DNA of 60,000 bases from Tubiluchus corallicola (Eukaryota; Priapulida; Priapulimorpha; Priapulimorphida; Tubiluchidae), in contig JAQGDQ010000020.1 of the NCBI GenBank assembly GCA_030141605.1, forward strand, positions 746,001-806,000. The letters are read 5' to 3'. A model generated the notes under the pieces. That model ran no database searches. It was not told the DNA's origin and saw only the letters and a list, made by a program, of their open reading frames with translations. The translations under genes were made by a program, and so were the position numbers. Below, piece by piece: positions 39,880 through 52,104 of the stretch. Within the stretch, counting starts at the first letter, position 1. Every line of letters starts with the position of its first letter.

Positions 39880-40905
39880 ATTAAGGATTATGACAAGTAC
39901 TGGTTATTAAATTTGAAATTTTAATAAATGGGACTAAAATGCAATTAGATATCTTTTTCAATGCAAAGTTGCTAAGACCATCAGGCCCTGCTGCTATGGC
40001 TGTCACGCTAGCTTTTGTAGTGGAGGTCAATTGCTGCTTGATTCTACATTTAATGTTGACTGTTCCGAAAAGTAGCTGTTCAAGATATTGACGTCAATTG
40101 TAATTATATTAATCCCTTCTAATAATGGCGGCACACTGGCGCGCATAAACTGATTTAGGTATTTTCCACTCTGCTTTACTTGAGGTGTTCGGATAAGCGA
40201 GTTTTTTATACGTACTCGTTTCTCGCGATGTTATACAATTGTCTAGTTTCATCATTTGATCTTTGCTTAAATTTATGCAATTTCCGATTTTTTACCCGGC
40301 GGAGTCTTGTACATTTGGAATTCTTACAAAGTTTGTCTCTATGGTTATATGCAATGATGAGATATGACTATCTAATAATGATTGCGACTTTTCACTAAAA
40401 TGTGTGCATATGTGGTCTATGTCAGAAACTGAAATTATTTCATCCCAGTCAGTGTTTGTAATTGCCTGGTTCAAGCTGGGCCAATGTGAAAATTCATATC
40501 TACATATTTTTCTTTGAAAATCACTTTCAACTGTAAGTTGCAGAAAATAGGGTAGTGGTCACAATTACTGATAAGATTTGAAGTGTAACACTCAGTAAAT
40601 AATTCCACGGAATCAGTAATGGTGTTATACGAGTGAGTTCATTTAACATTTGGCTAAAGTAGAAACACATTGATAAAGTTTGTTATCAACGCCGTCGTCT
40701 TTGTTGTTGAGTCAACGCTACATCTACTATTAAAATCACAACTAAGAATAAATACTTGTTTCTTTGAAAGCTTTGAAAGTGAGTTTACAATGTTATAGTA
40801 GCTTTTTTGTAGAGCATTACGACAGACAATGCACGCGTAATTATACTTATTAATTTTGCCCAAAGTATACGTTGTCATATCTAATATTATCGTTGCTACT
40901 GTCGC
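39880..40905 (-). pseudogene. non-LTR retrotransposon (LINE) relic: endonuclease and start of reverse transcriptase
   Basis: Minus-strand frames, shifted and interrupted by stops, follow the order of a LINE ORF2. An apurinic-type endonuclease segment has CDFNSR (about 40725-40745), TITDSVELF, and SNCDHYPIF (about 40541-40565, equivalent to the usual SDHxPI). About 550 bp further comes the start of a reverse-transcriptase domain, IAAGPDGLSNFALKKI (GPDG at about 39977-39988), followed by the expected PFIKISNLI and CHNP. The catalytic YxDD part is missing, so the copy is truncated and dead. Clade uncertain (CR1/L2/Jockey-like order). Confidence 0.7.
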
Positions 40906-43734
40906 GATTAAAAAGATTCAACGTTCTCAACATTCTTTTTCCTTTGCCATTTTGAAAATTAACAGCATCAAAACATCAAATAAACACATAATCACGGCCG
41001 CCATCATATGAAAGACAGCGTCACCATCAATCAGCAGCAGCTGTTGAGATTCTATAGATGATCACTATGTGTGAAATTTAAAATTACAGATTTTAAAGGA
41101 TATTGGATTTGACACAAGTGTTTTAGTCAGCGATAAGTGTTTGCAACCAGCATAGCAATGGAAAAATCGTAGGTAGTAAGCTGTAATCTATTTCACGTTA
41201 GATCAAACTACAGTGCTTTTGGGAGAAGTTTGCATAGCTCTAATATAATAAAACCAGTAATCTTCTTGCTGCATTGCAGCAGCTTTTACTGCAAAAACTT
41301 TCATAAATTCTACAGAACTTATAACTAGTAGCTCTCTACAGTACAATACATTATTTTGAATATGACACAACATCTCGAATCTCTACTTTCCTGTTTATTC
41401 TTCAAAGTCTTTTAGCCTAACAAATGCAGAAGTAGCTGTTTTATCACTTTTTAATGCACTGGTTAAATTGTTTTTGGCTTAGTTAAACATGACAGTTTCG
41501 GCCATTTTTCGTTTTTGGAAAAAATATAAGCCTGTAAAACTTTAATATACCGAAATAAACACAACAACGGCAAAAATGAATCATTTCAGTGTGAAGAATC
41601 TGCTTTTCTAGAACAGTTGAAATAAACATGTCAAAAATTAACATTATACATGAATAAAATCAACTGAAAATACACTCTCACCTTAAGAAGGCAAATACAG
41701 AGTGACAATAAAACTGCTTCAGTGGAAAAAATAAACTGGTTGGCTGAGCAAACCGTCTTAACAGTGGTACCTTAGGTTTGATAATTAAACCGTGTCAGTG
41801 TGATACTAAAATTGATGAGTGAATTCCGTCAGAAACAAGGCAAATGGGTAACTCTGCGTAATGAACTGGTCAACCCCTGGGTATAGCTGATGTAACAAAA
41901 ATAAACAGAAATAAGTTAAACACATAGTTTGAATGTGAAAGAGTTGGCCAGGCAAGCAGAATAAACCGTTTTAATGTTAACAAGCTAGCTATTCTTATAT
42001 ACTATCGATAGCCTTATGTTTAACATAGAAAATAAAAATGATTCTGTTTTCAAAATTTTGCTGTTATACTTACAGAATCTAACATCCAAAGCAAAAAACG
42101 TGCAACAAGTTTTGATATTTTCTCATTCTGGGATTTAGTTTAAATTTACTTCGGAATTACATCACATAAAGACATATGAAGAAGAATTTCTACTTTGCTT
42201 CTCTTAGTTAAACGTAATTTTTCCAAAAATAAATGACATTTTACCAACTGACTAATGGGCTTATTTAATATGGAGTGATCCAGAAATAGCTTGTAAATAA
42301 ACTTGTTACCCTTCATCCTGGTAGTCTAAAGGTGTTTGCAAAAGAGATCCAGATCATCGTGTAAGCCGGTTTCTCCTATTTGCAACAGTTATGAATTTCC
42401 CTACAGGTCTGTTTTACAAATGCCTCTACCAGGCTAAGGAAGTTACAATGGAAAATAACGAGTTAGTTTGGAAGAACATTTTTTCTGGACGACCCTGTAT
42501 TTAGCGCGCAATGCGGTATATAACATTTGATTTTGCTCGAAAGTAAAGGTCTTGTTCTTGGATCGAGCATATTTATCACGTGCATGCTACTAATTAAGAC
42601 ACCCATGCAGAGAACATGCACCTGCTACTAACAATTATAATCCGTCAAAAGGGACACGTAATTCTCATAACGGCGCAGGAGTGATGTGTCACCATTATAC
42701 ATTGCAGGTAACGTTGTACGTTTTCTCAGGCACAGTTGTTTATAAACTAAACTTTAGACAAATGAAAATAAACATTCCGCTGAAATATTTTAGACAAGAT
42801 TTAGAATTTGAAATGATTTTCCCCATTTACGTTGTTCTGAGCCAAAAAGAAGCAGAAAATTGATATTTTTTGAAAGTCGAAGGGAAGATAAGAAGGGAGA
42901 GAGAGAGAGAGAGAGAGAGAAATAGAAAGAAAAAGAGATTGAGAGAGATTGGCGGAAAGGAAAGGGAAACGATGATTATTAAGCGATCATAATACATAAG
43001 AAAGAGAGTGGGTTAGAAAACGAGTTGAAAAAAGAGGCAGTAGAAAATACGTGGAATAGGAGCAAGAAGAAGAATATAAATGCGCTTTCCATTGGTATCT
43101 CATGGAAAGATGAGTCATAGTAACATCATACAAGCATTACTTACACGGCAGAGCAAACACAAAGTCACCTTTAATATTTATTTTGTTGGAGCGCTGCAGT
43201 TCCTAATGCACAGTTTAGAAATTAATTTGTTTTTCTGAACTCAAAAATTATGGTCTCTCGTCTTGAATGATCAACAGTATAAAATCTATGCTTAGCATAT
43301 ACATGTGGAATTCTTTACCAGGACGTTGCTTTCCTGAAATCTATAACTTCCTTGATTCAAACTGAACAGATATAATAAATAAACTTCGACGATCCAACGC
43401 ATTACAATACAACTAATTTCAAATATATTACAATACATGGCAAATAGATCGAAGAAACTACACAACAGAACCTGCACATAGGGTAGAATCGGCGTTCAAC
43501 ACAATAATAAAAAAACGGAACATCAGCAGAAATATTCTATCACTGCATAAAAGTCTATAATACTACATAAAAAACAGTATTTATGGCCTGGTGGTACTGA
43601 GAAATAAATAATACAGGACTTAGCTGTTTAACCACTGCAAATAATTATAAGTATCTTAGCACAAAACAAAACTTATCTCAAATGGTTTTTCATTTGACAT
43701 TTCCATGGTCTACTAATTTTTATTTGGTGGTACT
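40906..43734. other. no gene seen; AATAAAC-word region at 41.54-41.98 kb
   Basis: No exon is supported. Between 41540 and 41980 the phrase AAATAAAC recurs at intervals (GAAATAAACATGTC, AAAATAAACTGGTTGGC, AAAATAAACAGAAATAAG, AGAATAAACCGTTTTAATG), hinting at another diverged word-array element. A GA tract lies at 42899-42921. Confidence 0.35.
42899..42921. repeat. short (GA)n tract
   Basis: Eleven or so GA units within a purine-rich stretch running to about 43060. Confidence 0.85.
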
Positions 43735-43885
43735 TTGACCAGTGATCCTTTGTCTTTTCAGGTGAATCTTTGACCATTGGGCCTTAGTCTGGTGGTTCTT
43801 TGACTAGTGGTTCTTTATCCAAATGGTCATTTGACGGGTGGCCATTTGTCTGATGGTCCTTTGACTAGCGGTCTTTTCACCCACA
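43735..43885. repeat. single arm of the GGTCAAAGGACCAC family
   Basis: About nine variants of (G)GTGGTCCTTTGAC, including ACTTTGACCAGTGATCCTTT and CCATTTGTCTGATGGTCC, in the same orientation as the right arm at 37.1 kb. The matching left arm was not found nearby. Confidence 0.6.
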
Positions 43886-44204
43886 ACCTGATACCGCGAG
43901 CGTACCGTCGATTAACAGAAAGTAGGAAGTTTCACAAAGCGCATTAGAAAAGCTCATTCGTACTTTACTACAAATTATTTTACAAGCAATATTTTTATTA
44001 TGTTTACCTGCTTTGTTTTAATTAAAAATGGCTAATATTTAATAAATGGATTTTGCAGATTTTTAATTAAAAAGACGACTGTTCCTTTCTACACTTGCTG
44101 TGCCTAAGTACTGCTTTATTTGTTTTTGTAATCATTTTCCTTTTTGACTCGTCGTTGAAGTGTGAACTCAGCACCAAGCAAAGACATGCAGCAAGAATCA
44201 TTGG

Positions 44205-45165
44205 TGCACGGTAAAAACGGCACAGGTAAAAAAATGGTACAGGAAAAAAGACGCAAAATTTAATGGAAAAATAGGAGAAAATGGAACAGTTAATAAAATA
44301 CTAGTTATGGTTAGGGTTACTGTTAGTTTCAATGCCGTTTGTTTGTTTATTTGTTTGTTTGTTTGTTTATACGCATGTATGTTTGTTTGTTTGTAAGTTT
44401 ATTTTTTTTTACCTTTCAATTATCAGTGTACAAAAAACTACAGCTCGTGAGTTAAGATTATGGTTATGATTAACTCCGCCAAGGAGATTATATTTTTATC
44501 ACCGTTGATTTGTTAGCAGGATTACGCAAAAACTACTTAAAACTAAACAGGATCCAATCTTAAACTGTAGGTCAAAACAATCTACTCTTTAAAAAATTGA
44601 AATGAAACATACTATTTTTCAAAAATGACTTACGTGAAAGAATTATTACCACACAAACGCAATTTCACATTCGCGCCACTGGTTCTTCGTTGTTTCATGC
44701 ATTTCACCATTCGTTAGTTAGACGGGCATTAGCGCCTGCAATCAGCAATCGCATTGCACAAAAAACAGGTGCTGTACCTCTCAGTTCAGATGTGTTAGTC
44801 TGTGACGAACTACACGTGTTCGACAGCTCATGCGTAGCACAGCGGTAAATTTGAAATTCTAATTTTTATCTTAAAACTTGCCTAGTTTTAGTACAACACA
44901 CTGAATATCTTACAGTAGCCCTGTACTTCAATTTTCGCTTTCGCAAACGCGTGTAACACACTCCTGGAATATATTTGCTGATGAAAATTATGTTAGTTTG
45001 TGATGTCATCAATAATTGGGTTCGCCCGCCTTTAATTAAGTTTTTAATTTATTATTTAATTATGAGAACCACTTTCTACTTTTTCCTACTTTTCCATTTG
45101 TGCCCTTTTAGCTGAGCCATTCTTACCGTGCCATTTTTCCTGCGTCATTGTACGTGTACCATTTT
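44205..45165. mobile_element. foldback-like element, GGCACAGGAAAAAT family, copy 3
   Basis: The left arm (44208-44290: AACGGCACAGG, AAATGGTACAGG, GGAAAAATAGGAG) and right arm (45075-45165: TTTCCTACTTTTCCATTTG, GTGCCATTTTTCC) face each other. Just inside the left arm lie GGTTAGGGTTAC and a (TTTG)n run, the inverse of the order at the right side of copies 1 and 2, so the core is inverted here. Confidence 0.55.
44336..44398. repeat. (TTTG)n microsatellite
   Basis: Imperfect GTTT tetranucleotide repeat inside the element. Copy 2 has a short CAAACAAACAAAC run at the corresponding place. Confidence 0.85.
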
Positions 45166-45169
45166 TACT

Positions 45170-46320
45170 ACATATTCGTCCAGGTAGTATCTTGCGAAAT
45201 ACAAGAGTTTCGCATTAATAACAACTCTAATTATGGTCTGCTGTGAGGAATAGCTGCTGAAGGTAATATGGATATAGAGGTAATCTCTTATCAAATATTC
45301 ATATCCAGTGCAATCATGAGTGCATACAGTAACCGGCATTTGGGCATTATACTGTCCGGGGTATCATTACATTGCGTGTAATCACGCTCGAGGGCAACGT
45401 TTATAAAGAGACGAGAAGTGAAAGCACCCAATCTATGAAGCACCCATGATTATTCACTGAACTGATCAAGTTATTACCCTATATTCATATGCGCAACAAT
45501 AATAATTGTGCTGGGGTGGGTTTGCTATGCGCTACATAACTATTATTGCTATTTATCAGAAGACGTCTTACTCACTTTGGAGAGGAAACTTTACCTCAAG
45601 TAAAAAAATAAGATATTCAAACTTCGTACTATTTTGTCTTTCATATTAAACGTAGAATACCAGAAAAGTATAACAATATATATTATCACGTTGTGCATAG
45701 TTGCAATTCTTTTTTGGAAGGAGAAGAAGAAAGGAAGCTAAAGCTTATTGGGCCGCTCATAAAAGCGCGTGACTTAGAAAAAAACCTAAATTTTGTAGAA
45801 ATTTTTAATTATTAGAAATGGAGGCACTGAAGCAAATATAAGAGGTCAATAAGTTAGAAAGTGAAAAAAGTAAAGTCGAAAATTTTTATAAGGACTTTAC
45901 ATAACTCAGCAGAGTTACCAATTAGAGAGACGAAGGAACTCAACTAAACTAAAGGCGCTTATCTTTAATAGCTTTCCAGATGTACGTTTGACGTAAGTTG
46001 TTACATTCATTCCTCAATGCCAGCCAATCTCATCTAAAACAACAAGAGTAATCCTAATTTCAATCGAAAAGGATGTAAACCACCTCAGCATCCCAATTGT
46101 AATCCATTACATTATACTCATCAGGTTACTACACGATTTACTGGGCGAACGCCAGAAAGACAATTTCACAAAAAAATCACAAAAGACTAGGCTTGGAGCA
46201 TAGAAGAAGCAAGTATAGCAATTTCGAAGAGGGGTTTTCGAGCTGAGTGACTCTTACGTGATCACAACGTAGATTTAGTGACTGAAGTTAGGCAGTACCG
46301 AACCTGGTCAGTAATGGATG
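45170..46320. other. no gene seen
   Basis: AT-rich DNA without recognised features. Confidence 0.4.
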
Positions 46321-46322
46321 GA

Positions 46323-46552
46323 GGAAAGCCGGAAAAATTCCTTCTGGGTGATTTTTAACTTCCATACTGTAAAGTTTTTATGATATTTTTGAGTAGAATA
46401 TTGAAAGGATACCAATTTATAGTGATTTCTATTTACAGAAAGCCGGAAAAATTCCTTCTGGGTGATTTTTAACTTCCATACTGTAAAGTTTTTATGATAT
46501 TTTTTAGTAGAATATTGAAAGGATACCAATTTATAGTGATTTCTATTTACAG
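46323..46552. repeat. tandem duplication of 115 bp
   Basis: Units 46323-46437 and 46438-46552 are almost identical, with one difference at TTTTTGAGTAG against TTTTTTAGTAG. The duplicated minus-strand peptide is a consequence of the repeat. Confidence 0.95.
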
Positions 46553-48640
46553 AGCAATGCCATTAGGTTTGCACAATGCGCCCTACCAATGTGTCTCCAA
46601 AATTTAACTAATAAACTTTGGAAATTTAGTGAAAAAGTAATACAAGTTAGTGTATCAGCACTTAAAAAAAGCCTCACATATCTCGCAACGCTGAAAATCT
46701 GAAAAGCATGCACATAGAAATACAAGTATGTGCAGTTCGCCCCTGCATGCCGCTAGTGATGGAATTATAATTCATTTATTCAAATCCTTTCCTTATTTTA
46801 CAACCACTTCGTCCCTACTAAAACAGTAAAACAACAAAAAAACAAAGAACTTATTTTTAAAACACATCAAGTTGATTTCCCTACTCATGAATTGAATAAA
46901 TTGAGCGAATTGGACAGAAACACAAAAAATCATTGCAAAAGTCAGTAAAGTAATGCAAAATGCTTTAAAGGTTAAAATTAAAGGTACGAATGGTCACGAA
47001 TCTTGATAAAATTTTAAGCAACGAATAGTGAAAAATTTCATGTTGTTGTTAAGTAAAACAGCTAGGTTTAGTAAGCGTACCAAAACAATGTCAAAATTTT
47101 TATAACAAATCTTTATTAAATATGTTATTATCAAATATTAGTATATATATATATGCACCGGGTTGTGCTAAGACAAATGCTGGTTTATGTGAGTATGTAT
47201 ACGTATTGATTAATCATAAAGCGTATACTGAATGCTATACAGTATTAGGAAAACGGTCTAATTAGCCACAACTGACACGTGGCTTCATGATAAATTTCCA
47301 TAAACGCAAATTATTGTAACATCATACAAGGCGTTCTGTTATAATATTTAAGAGCAATTCGCTGTGTTGTAGACGCAAATCAAAGTTTATTGTGACTCCT
47401 GTTTAAATTATTTTGCCTGCAATTTTTGCATTTATACAGCAAGATAAAATATGCGTTATGTCAAAAATTATGAAGAAAATAAATTCAATTAGAGAATGTC
47501 ATAACGCGTGACCTATAATCATCAGGTTCTGGGTTCGATTATGGGTTGGTTCACAATTTTAACGCCTTTTCGTTCTTTAATTAACTAACCGTTAAGTTAA
47601 TTGTTGATTATGTATAAATCGTAAGGTTTCTTAACACTGGCTTATTGCTATTTGATTTCTAAAAATCTATCGTTAAGTACGGACAACTAATTTGAGTAAG
47701 TCCATTAGACTTCTACACGTAGGATTCTTGCACCAAAAAACTTATTTAAACAAAGATTTCGTTAATATTCGTCATCTAGTGTAACTTTTTTGTTTACAGT
47801 GTGTTAAGTCTACAGCGAATACGTCTTTTCATTGCAATGCAATTAAAAGACAACTTAGCAAAGAACTTGCAATTGTTATAACACACACACACATTTGCTT
47901 AAACTGTCTTTTGAAGGTGCAATAGTAAAACTAAATTCAATTTCAAATTGTTTCGAATTATAACAGCGTAAAAATAACGAAGTCTTTTTTTCATTAAGCA
48001 AGTCCTCATTGTTAAACGAATTTGCGAAGAAAAACGTTTTTTACACAAATATTCAGTAAATTGCTTCGCGCTTAAACGCGATTTCCAATCATCACGAAAA
48101 TACAAGCGAAACAAGCTGGAATTCCAAAAATGCGTGCATCATAACAATAATAAAACCATGCGGTAATTTCTGTTGAACGAATATGCAGCATTCGCCAATC
48201 GGCATGATTTCCCTTCAGAAAACGTTTCATGTTTTCGTTGACACAGTGAACGTATATAACGCGAATACTTGTCCCAAGAGGCGCTGCATTCATGGAAATT
48301 ATACCCGCAAACAACAGAACAAGCTGTTAAAACACTAACTGCTTTTTTTGATACATTTACACATTCGACTATATCGTTTTTATTACCGGAGCTCTTTAGT
48401 GCTAAAATCATTATATACAGCGTTACTATTTAGTAACACTACGGATTCCTTATTACATAGGCCAGGTCACTTATGTAGAGCAGCTACAGAAGACAATTGA
48501 AATAATAGAAAATACAGTCATGTAGTCCGAAAAATATAATAGAATAAAAAAACTGAGCAATATATTTGTAGCAAAACGCTACATATTATTTAATTTTATG
48601 TATTAGCAACAACTGCATATCATTCCATCGTGACACAAAG
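46553..48640. other. mostly featureless, doubtful tRNA-like box
   Basis: AT-rich DNA with a short TA run at 47141-47154. At 47525-47540 the plus strand has GGTTCTGGGTTCGATT, a B-box-like match preceded by ATAACGCG about 35 bp upstream. It could be a decayed tRNA-derived SINE, but the T-arm does not pair. No exon is supported. Confidence 0.3.
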
Positions 48641-48648
48641 AACACACT

Positions 48649-48663
48649 CTTTCTCTCTCTCTC

Positions 48664-48710
<47 letters not shown>

Positions 48711-48765
48711 GCTCTTTCTCTGTCTTTCTCTCTCTCTTTCCTTCTCTCCCTCTCTAGCTTCCTCT
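48649..48765. repeat. (TC)n microsatellite
   Basis: CT dinucleotide tract of about 115 bp with several interruptions. The Glu-Arg frame opposite is spurious. Confidence 0.95.
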
Positions 48766-50238
48766 CCCTTTTTAACCAATATCAATAATAAAAAACTATT
48801 GACGAGTATCATTGTGTTGATACTCTGTGTTGATACTCTTCCTCTTTTCGGGTTCTTTGAATTTTCCACTCGCGTATCGCTGCTTTTCTTTTCCTCGTAA
48901 TTACCGGCTGCGTCTCTCCTCTCGCTTTCTCACATCGATATCAGATTTGGAATCCCTGATTTAAGACGCCATAACTCTACAGTTTTACAGTGTCATTAGG
49001 GCGACAACCATTCAATAAATTGATGAAGCCTGCTGCACAAGCCTGACAAATAACCCTGTCACAGCTCATAGCTCGTATATACTATTACAAGAAAAATGTG
49101 AAAAATCAAAAATGATAATAAAGGATATATCAGATGTAACAATTCCGTACAATATTGTACGCCTACTTTTGTATATGTTGCAGTATAAGAGTCATTTGTG
49201 GTTAATAAATAATGTGTCATGATAAAAAAACCAATATTGTTCTAGTGGCAAACAGTTTAGACTTTTAAGTATAAGGCCAACTTAATATTACTATGTAAAA
49301 CATAGCAAATTTCTTTTAAACATAAACATAGTAAGCCAAATTAAGTAGAAGAAGATAGATCATTCTGTCTTGCGGAAATCATACATCACTAATATACGAC
49401 AACTGCCATGACAAAATAAATTTTATCTTATCTCGTCCCATCTCATCTTCGTATGTATACGTTTACAAGAAATTCACTTATATTTTACATAATTACTATA
49501 TAAAGTAACATTAAGATAATATAGTATTAGTAGTAATACAGGGCCTATTGTGTATGCACTAAGGATACATTTTTGTCTTATTATGCATTCTTTGGGTGAT
49601 TTCCCTATAGTTTCTACAAAATCATACTAATTTACATTTGCGTTAAAATGGGTTTGAATGTGCTAATGTTTAATTACAATTGATAGTAAAATCATTTTTG
49701 CAAGTTTCTGAAACTCACTGATAACTGCGGAAGAGAATACCCATGTGGTCACGTTGTGTACTTGGTTGCAAAGAAAAGCAACACATGAGTTAGTTATTGG
49801 TGACTGGTGACTGGGCATCTATTAAAAAATTATAGTTTCGATTTTCTAAAGCTAAGTGCAATCCCTAAGGAATCAAGCCCGGCGAATTCAAGGCAGGCAA
49901 TATTATGCCCTTCAGAGCCTTGACTTATGGGCCGCTCGTGGAAAATGAACACGTTCTGATTTCACTGAGCTTTTAATGTCAAGCACAACAGTACTTGCCT
50001 ACATGATAATAACTACTATAAAAAATTATTTGAAAAACAAATGCTGTCATTTACAGTATCTCATGTCACGGAAGCAGAATCTTACCACAGTTTTTAACAC
50101 AGTCAAAACGGTTCAACTGGTTACATATATTTTTAACATCAGCGCAATTCAAGTACATTGTAGATTTGTTTTTAAAAGAAAATATTATCGTCTTAAATGA
50201 CTTTATACATTATATGTATATACACACCAATAATTTAC
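48766..50238. other. no gene seen
   Basis: AT-rich DNA just downstream of the Ly6 signal-peptide exon. No second exon is recognised within it. Confidence 0.4.
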
Positions 50239-50296
50239 CTGCTGAAATACCGCAGAGAAGTAGAGCAATGGAAGCGAAACAAACTCCTTTCATCAT
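50239..50296 (-). CDS. Ly6-type signal-peptide exon (best exon 1 of Ly6-B)
   Basis: ATG ATG at 50296-50291 starts 19 codons encoding MMKGVCFASIALLLCGISA, a textbook signal peptide with a small-residue cleavage site. They are followed by one base and a good donor, GTAAAT, in phase 1. Ly6 genes typically put the signal peptide on its own phase-1 exon, and this joins in frame to Ly6-B exon 2 (58 + 132 + 254 nt, a multiple of three). A TATA box lies 130 bp upstream. The distance to exon 2 is about 31.5 kb, so the exon could belong to a different gene whose other exons I failed to see. The signal-exon reading itself is firm; the partnership is inferred. Confidence 0.6.
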
Positions 50297-50423
50297 TTTG
50301 CCTTCTCTTTTCTGCAACTTATCAATTATATTTGCAGACTGGGGAATATTTTCTTAAATCATTTAGCGCATATCAGTCCATTCTGTCATATCACATCCAC
50401 ATGTTCATCAAAAAGGTTTTGCC

Positions 50424-50431
50424 CTTATATA
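50424..50431 (-). promoter_or_regulatory. TATA box for signal-peptide exon
   Basis: TATATAAG in the context GATTATATAAGGGC on the minus strand, about 130 bp before the ATG. It predicts a start site near 50400 and a 5' UTR of about 100 nt. A palindromic CGCATGCGCA (NRF1-like) lies at 50538-50547, roughly 110 bp further upstream. Confidence 0.5.
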
Positions 50432-51022
50432 ATCAGTAAAGCTCTTTAATGTACCATCATCGCTGACGCGATGCAATGCTAAGTAAGCATGTTACATTTA
50501 CCTGCAATGCGAGTCCCTTGGGCGTCTGCTTCCACTACGCATGCGCACTTTGTGTTCAATTTGAAGCGGTATTTATTGTCAGTTTAGACCAAACAATATT
50601 TAATCTTGTACAGTAACCGAGGGCATAAAATTGTGTTATTACTCTGAAATTGCTTCGGTGGGATGTATTTAGCCTGCCTTTTTATTTAAGCATTAGTGGC
50701 CACTTGAATTTATTGCAACTATTTGCCACGTCCCGAATAGCATAGGGAAATGACATCTAAATATATTTGAAATTCAAATAGATTGGCACTAAAAATTAAT
50801 TAACGCAGGATATTAAACTTGTTTAAACACTACAAAATAAGCAGAAAAAAGTAAAAAAATATGTTGGTTCGCTGAAGTTAATGCTTTGTTTATTGACAGT
50901 CCGAAATAAAATCCGATAGTTAACAAAAAATACATATAAATAAACAAGCCAAATGTCTATATTAAGCAAGAAACTTTGCAAATATATTGTTAAAATTGTG
51001 CACTTAATTTTCTGTTAGTTCG

Positions 51023-51484
51023 ATGCTGATTTCTATTGATGGTACCATTAACATAGTAAACACCAGTTTCTGGTGGGGAAGCGCTCACTGTCATGCAAAA
51101 TATGAGCACCGGCAACAGAAAGATTTGCAGGTGAATATTCGCTTAAAAATGCTAACAGTACTACACCGTTATGTTGATATGTTTTTGTTTATAGTTGAAA
51201 ATATAGCTAAAAATAAATTAATTTATACGAAGGAGCATAATCTAAGCATCTCCTTGATTAACCTACAGTTCCTAATTCAACGAATTACATTACCAATGGA
51301 ATTTACATTCACTAAATTATCAATTCGAAATGCAGGTCTTCGTGCAAAGCTATATCTATACCTGCTTTCTTACCGAAATGACATTAGCAAATCAAATAAC
51401 AAAAGTGCACGTTATTACTATAAAGTCAAATGCACTTTGAATTTAAATGATCAACAGTTTAAATTAAAAATGTTGCACAACTGA
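51023..51484 (+). other. 153-codon open frame, unrecognised
   Basis: Open frame from ATG to TGA, lying between the Ly6 promoter and the PAN gene and opposite to both. The product is Lys/Asn/Ile/Leu-rich with a basic C-terminus and no domain I recognise. Its length is moderately improbable by chance in AT-rich DNA. No splice or promoter signal was identified. It could be a transposon fragment, a real orphan gene or chance. Confidence 0.2.
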
Positions 51485-51759
51485 AAATGCCCACCACTGT
51501 GATTTAAATAATTACACGTGTAACGTTAACTTATGCAGAGACATATTGAAAATGACTTTTCAAAATTACCTTATACAGATCTCAGATCAATGGTTATTAC
51601 AAGTAGGCCTACATGCTACTAGTAACTAGAATGAAACATCCTACCACAACGTTTAAAACAGTTTTACTTAGTTGCAGGTAAATTTATTTGAATGTCTTTA
51701 CATCTATTTTAAAGACGTTTCATGCGGTATTACTGACTGCAATTTAAAGCTTGCGTGCT

Positions 51760-51765
51760 TTTATT
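51760..51765 (-). other. candidate polyadenylation signal of PAN gene
   Basis: AATAAA on the minus strand about 85 bp past the stop codon of the PAN-domain gene. A second AATAAA is at 51683-51688. Confidence 0.4.
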
Positions 51766-51847
51766 GCAGTCAATTTAAAAGATCAATCTGATCACAAATC
51801 GGTGATTTGACAAACCTCGAAGTACTAAAATTTATCACAGCAAACAT

Positions 51848-51972
51848 TTACATAAGTCTCGTATTCATACCATCAAAACGCTTTCCCGTGTATTTCATAT
51901 ATGCAGCTAGAACTACCACTGTTAACAAAATGCCCAACAGTATCATGCCAAAAGCCAACCCAACAGCACCAC
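51848..51972 (-). CDS. PAN receptor exon: transmembrane segment and cytoplasmic tail
   Basis: Last exon of the PAN-domain protein. The acceptor is CCTATAG before 51972, with entry in phase 1 to match the linker exon. It encodes about 23 hydrophobic residues (GAVGLAFGMILLGILLTVVVLAAY), then a short basic tail MKYTGKRFDGMNTRLM, and stops at TAA (51848-51850). This makes the product a type I single-pass membrane protein with extracellular PAN domains and a tail of about 16 residues without an obvious signalling motif. Confidence 0.8.
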
Positions 51973-52024
51973 CTATAGGAACAAATAAAAGTATAATAAA
52001 TAGACTAGCCATGAAAATTTTTTC

Positions 52025-52025
52025 A

Positions 52026-52061
<36 letters not shown>

Positions 52062-52104
52062 TGTATGTATGTATGTATGTATGTATGTATGTATGTATGT
52101 ATGT
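52025..52104. repeat. (GTAT)n microsatellite
   Basis: About 18 GTAT units preceded by a short TA run. Confidence 0.97.

Noticed and set aside
48072-48411. Overlapping minus-strand frames with cysteines and a hydrophobic end, examined as a possible further Ly6 exon
   Set aside because: No CC-x4-CN end, no matching acceptor in phase 1, and the cysteine spacing does not fit an LU domain.
48603-48869. Minus-strand Glu-Arg-rich frame of 88 residues
   Set aside because: The acidic/basic run is the (TC)n tract read on the other strand.
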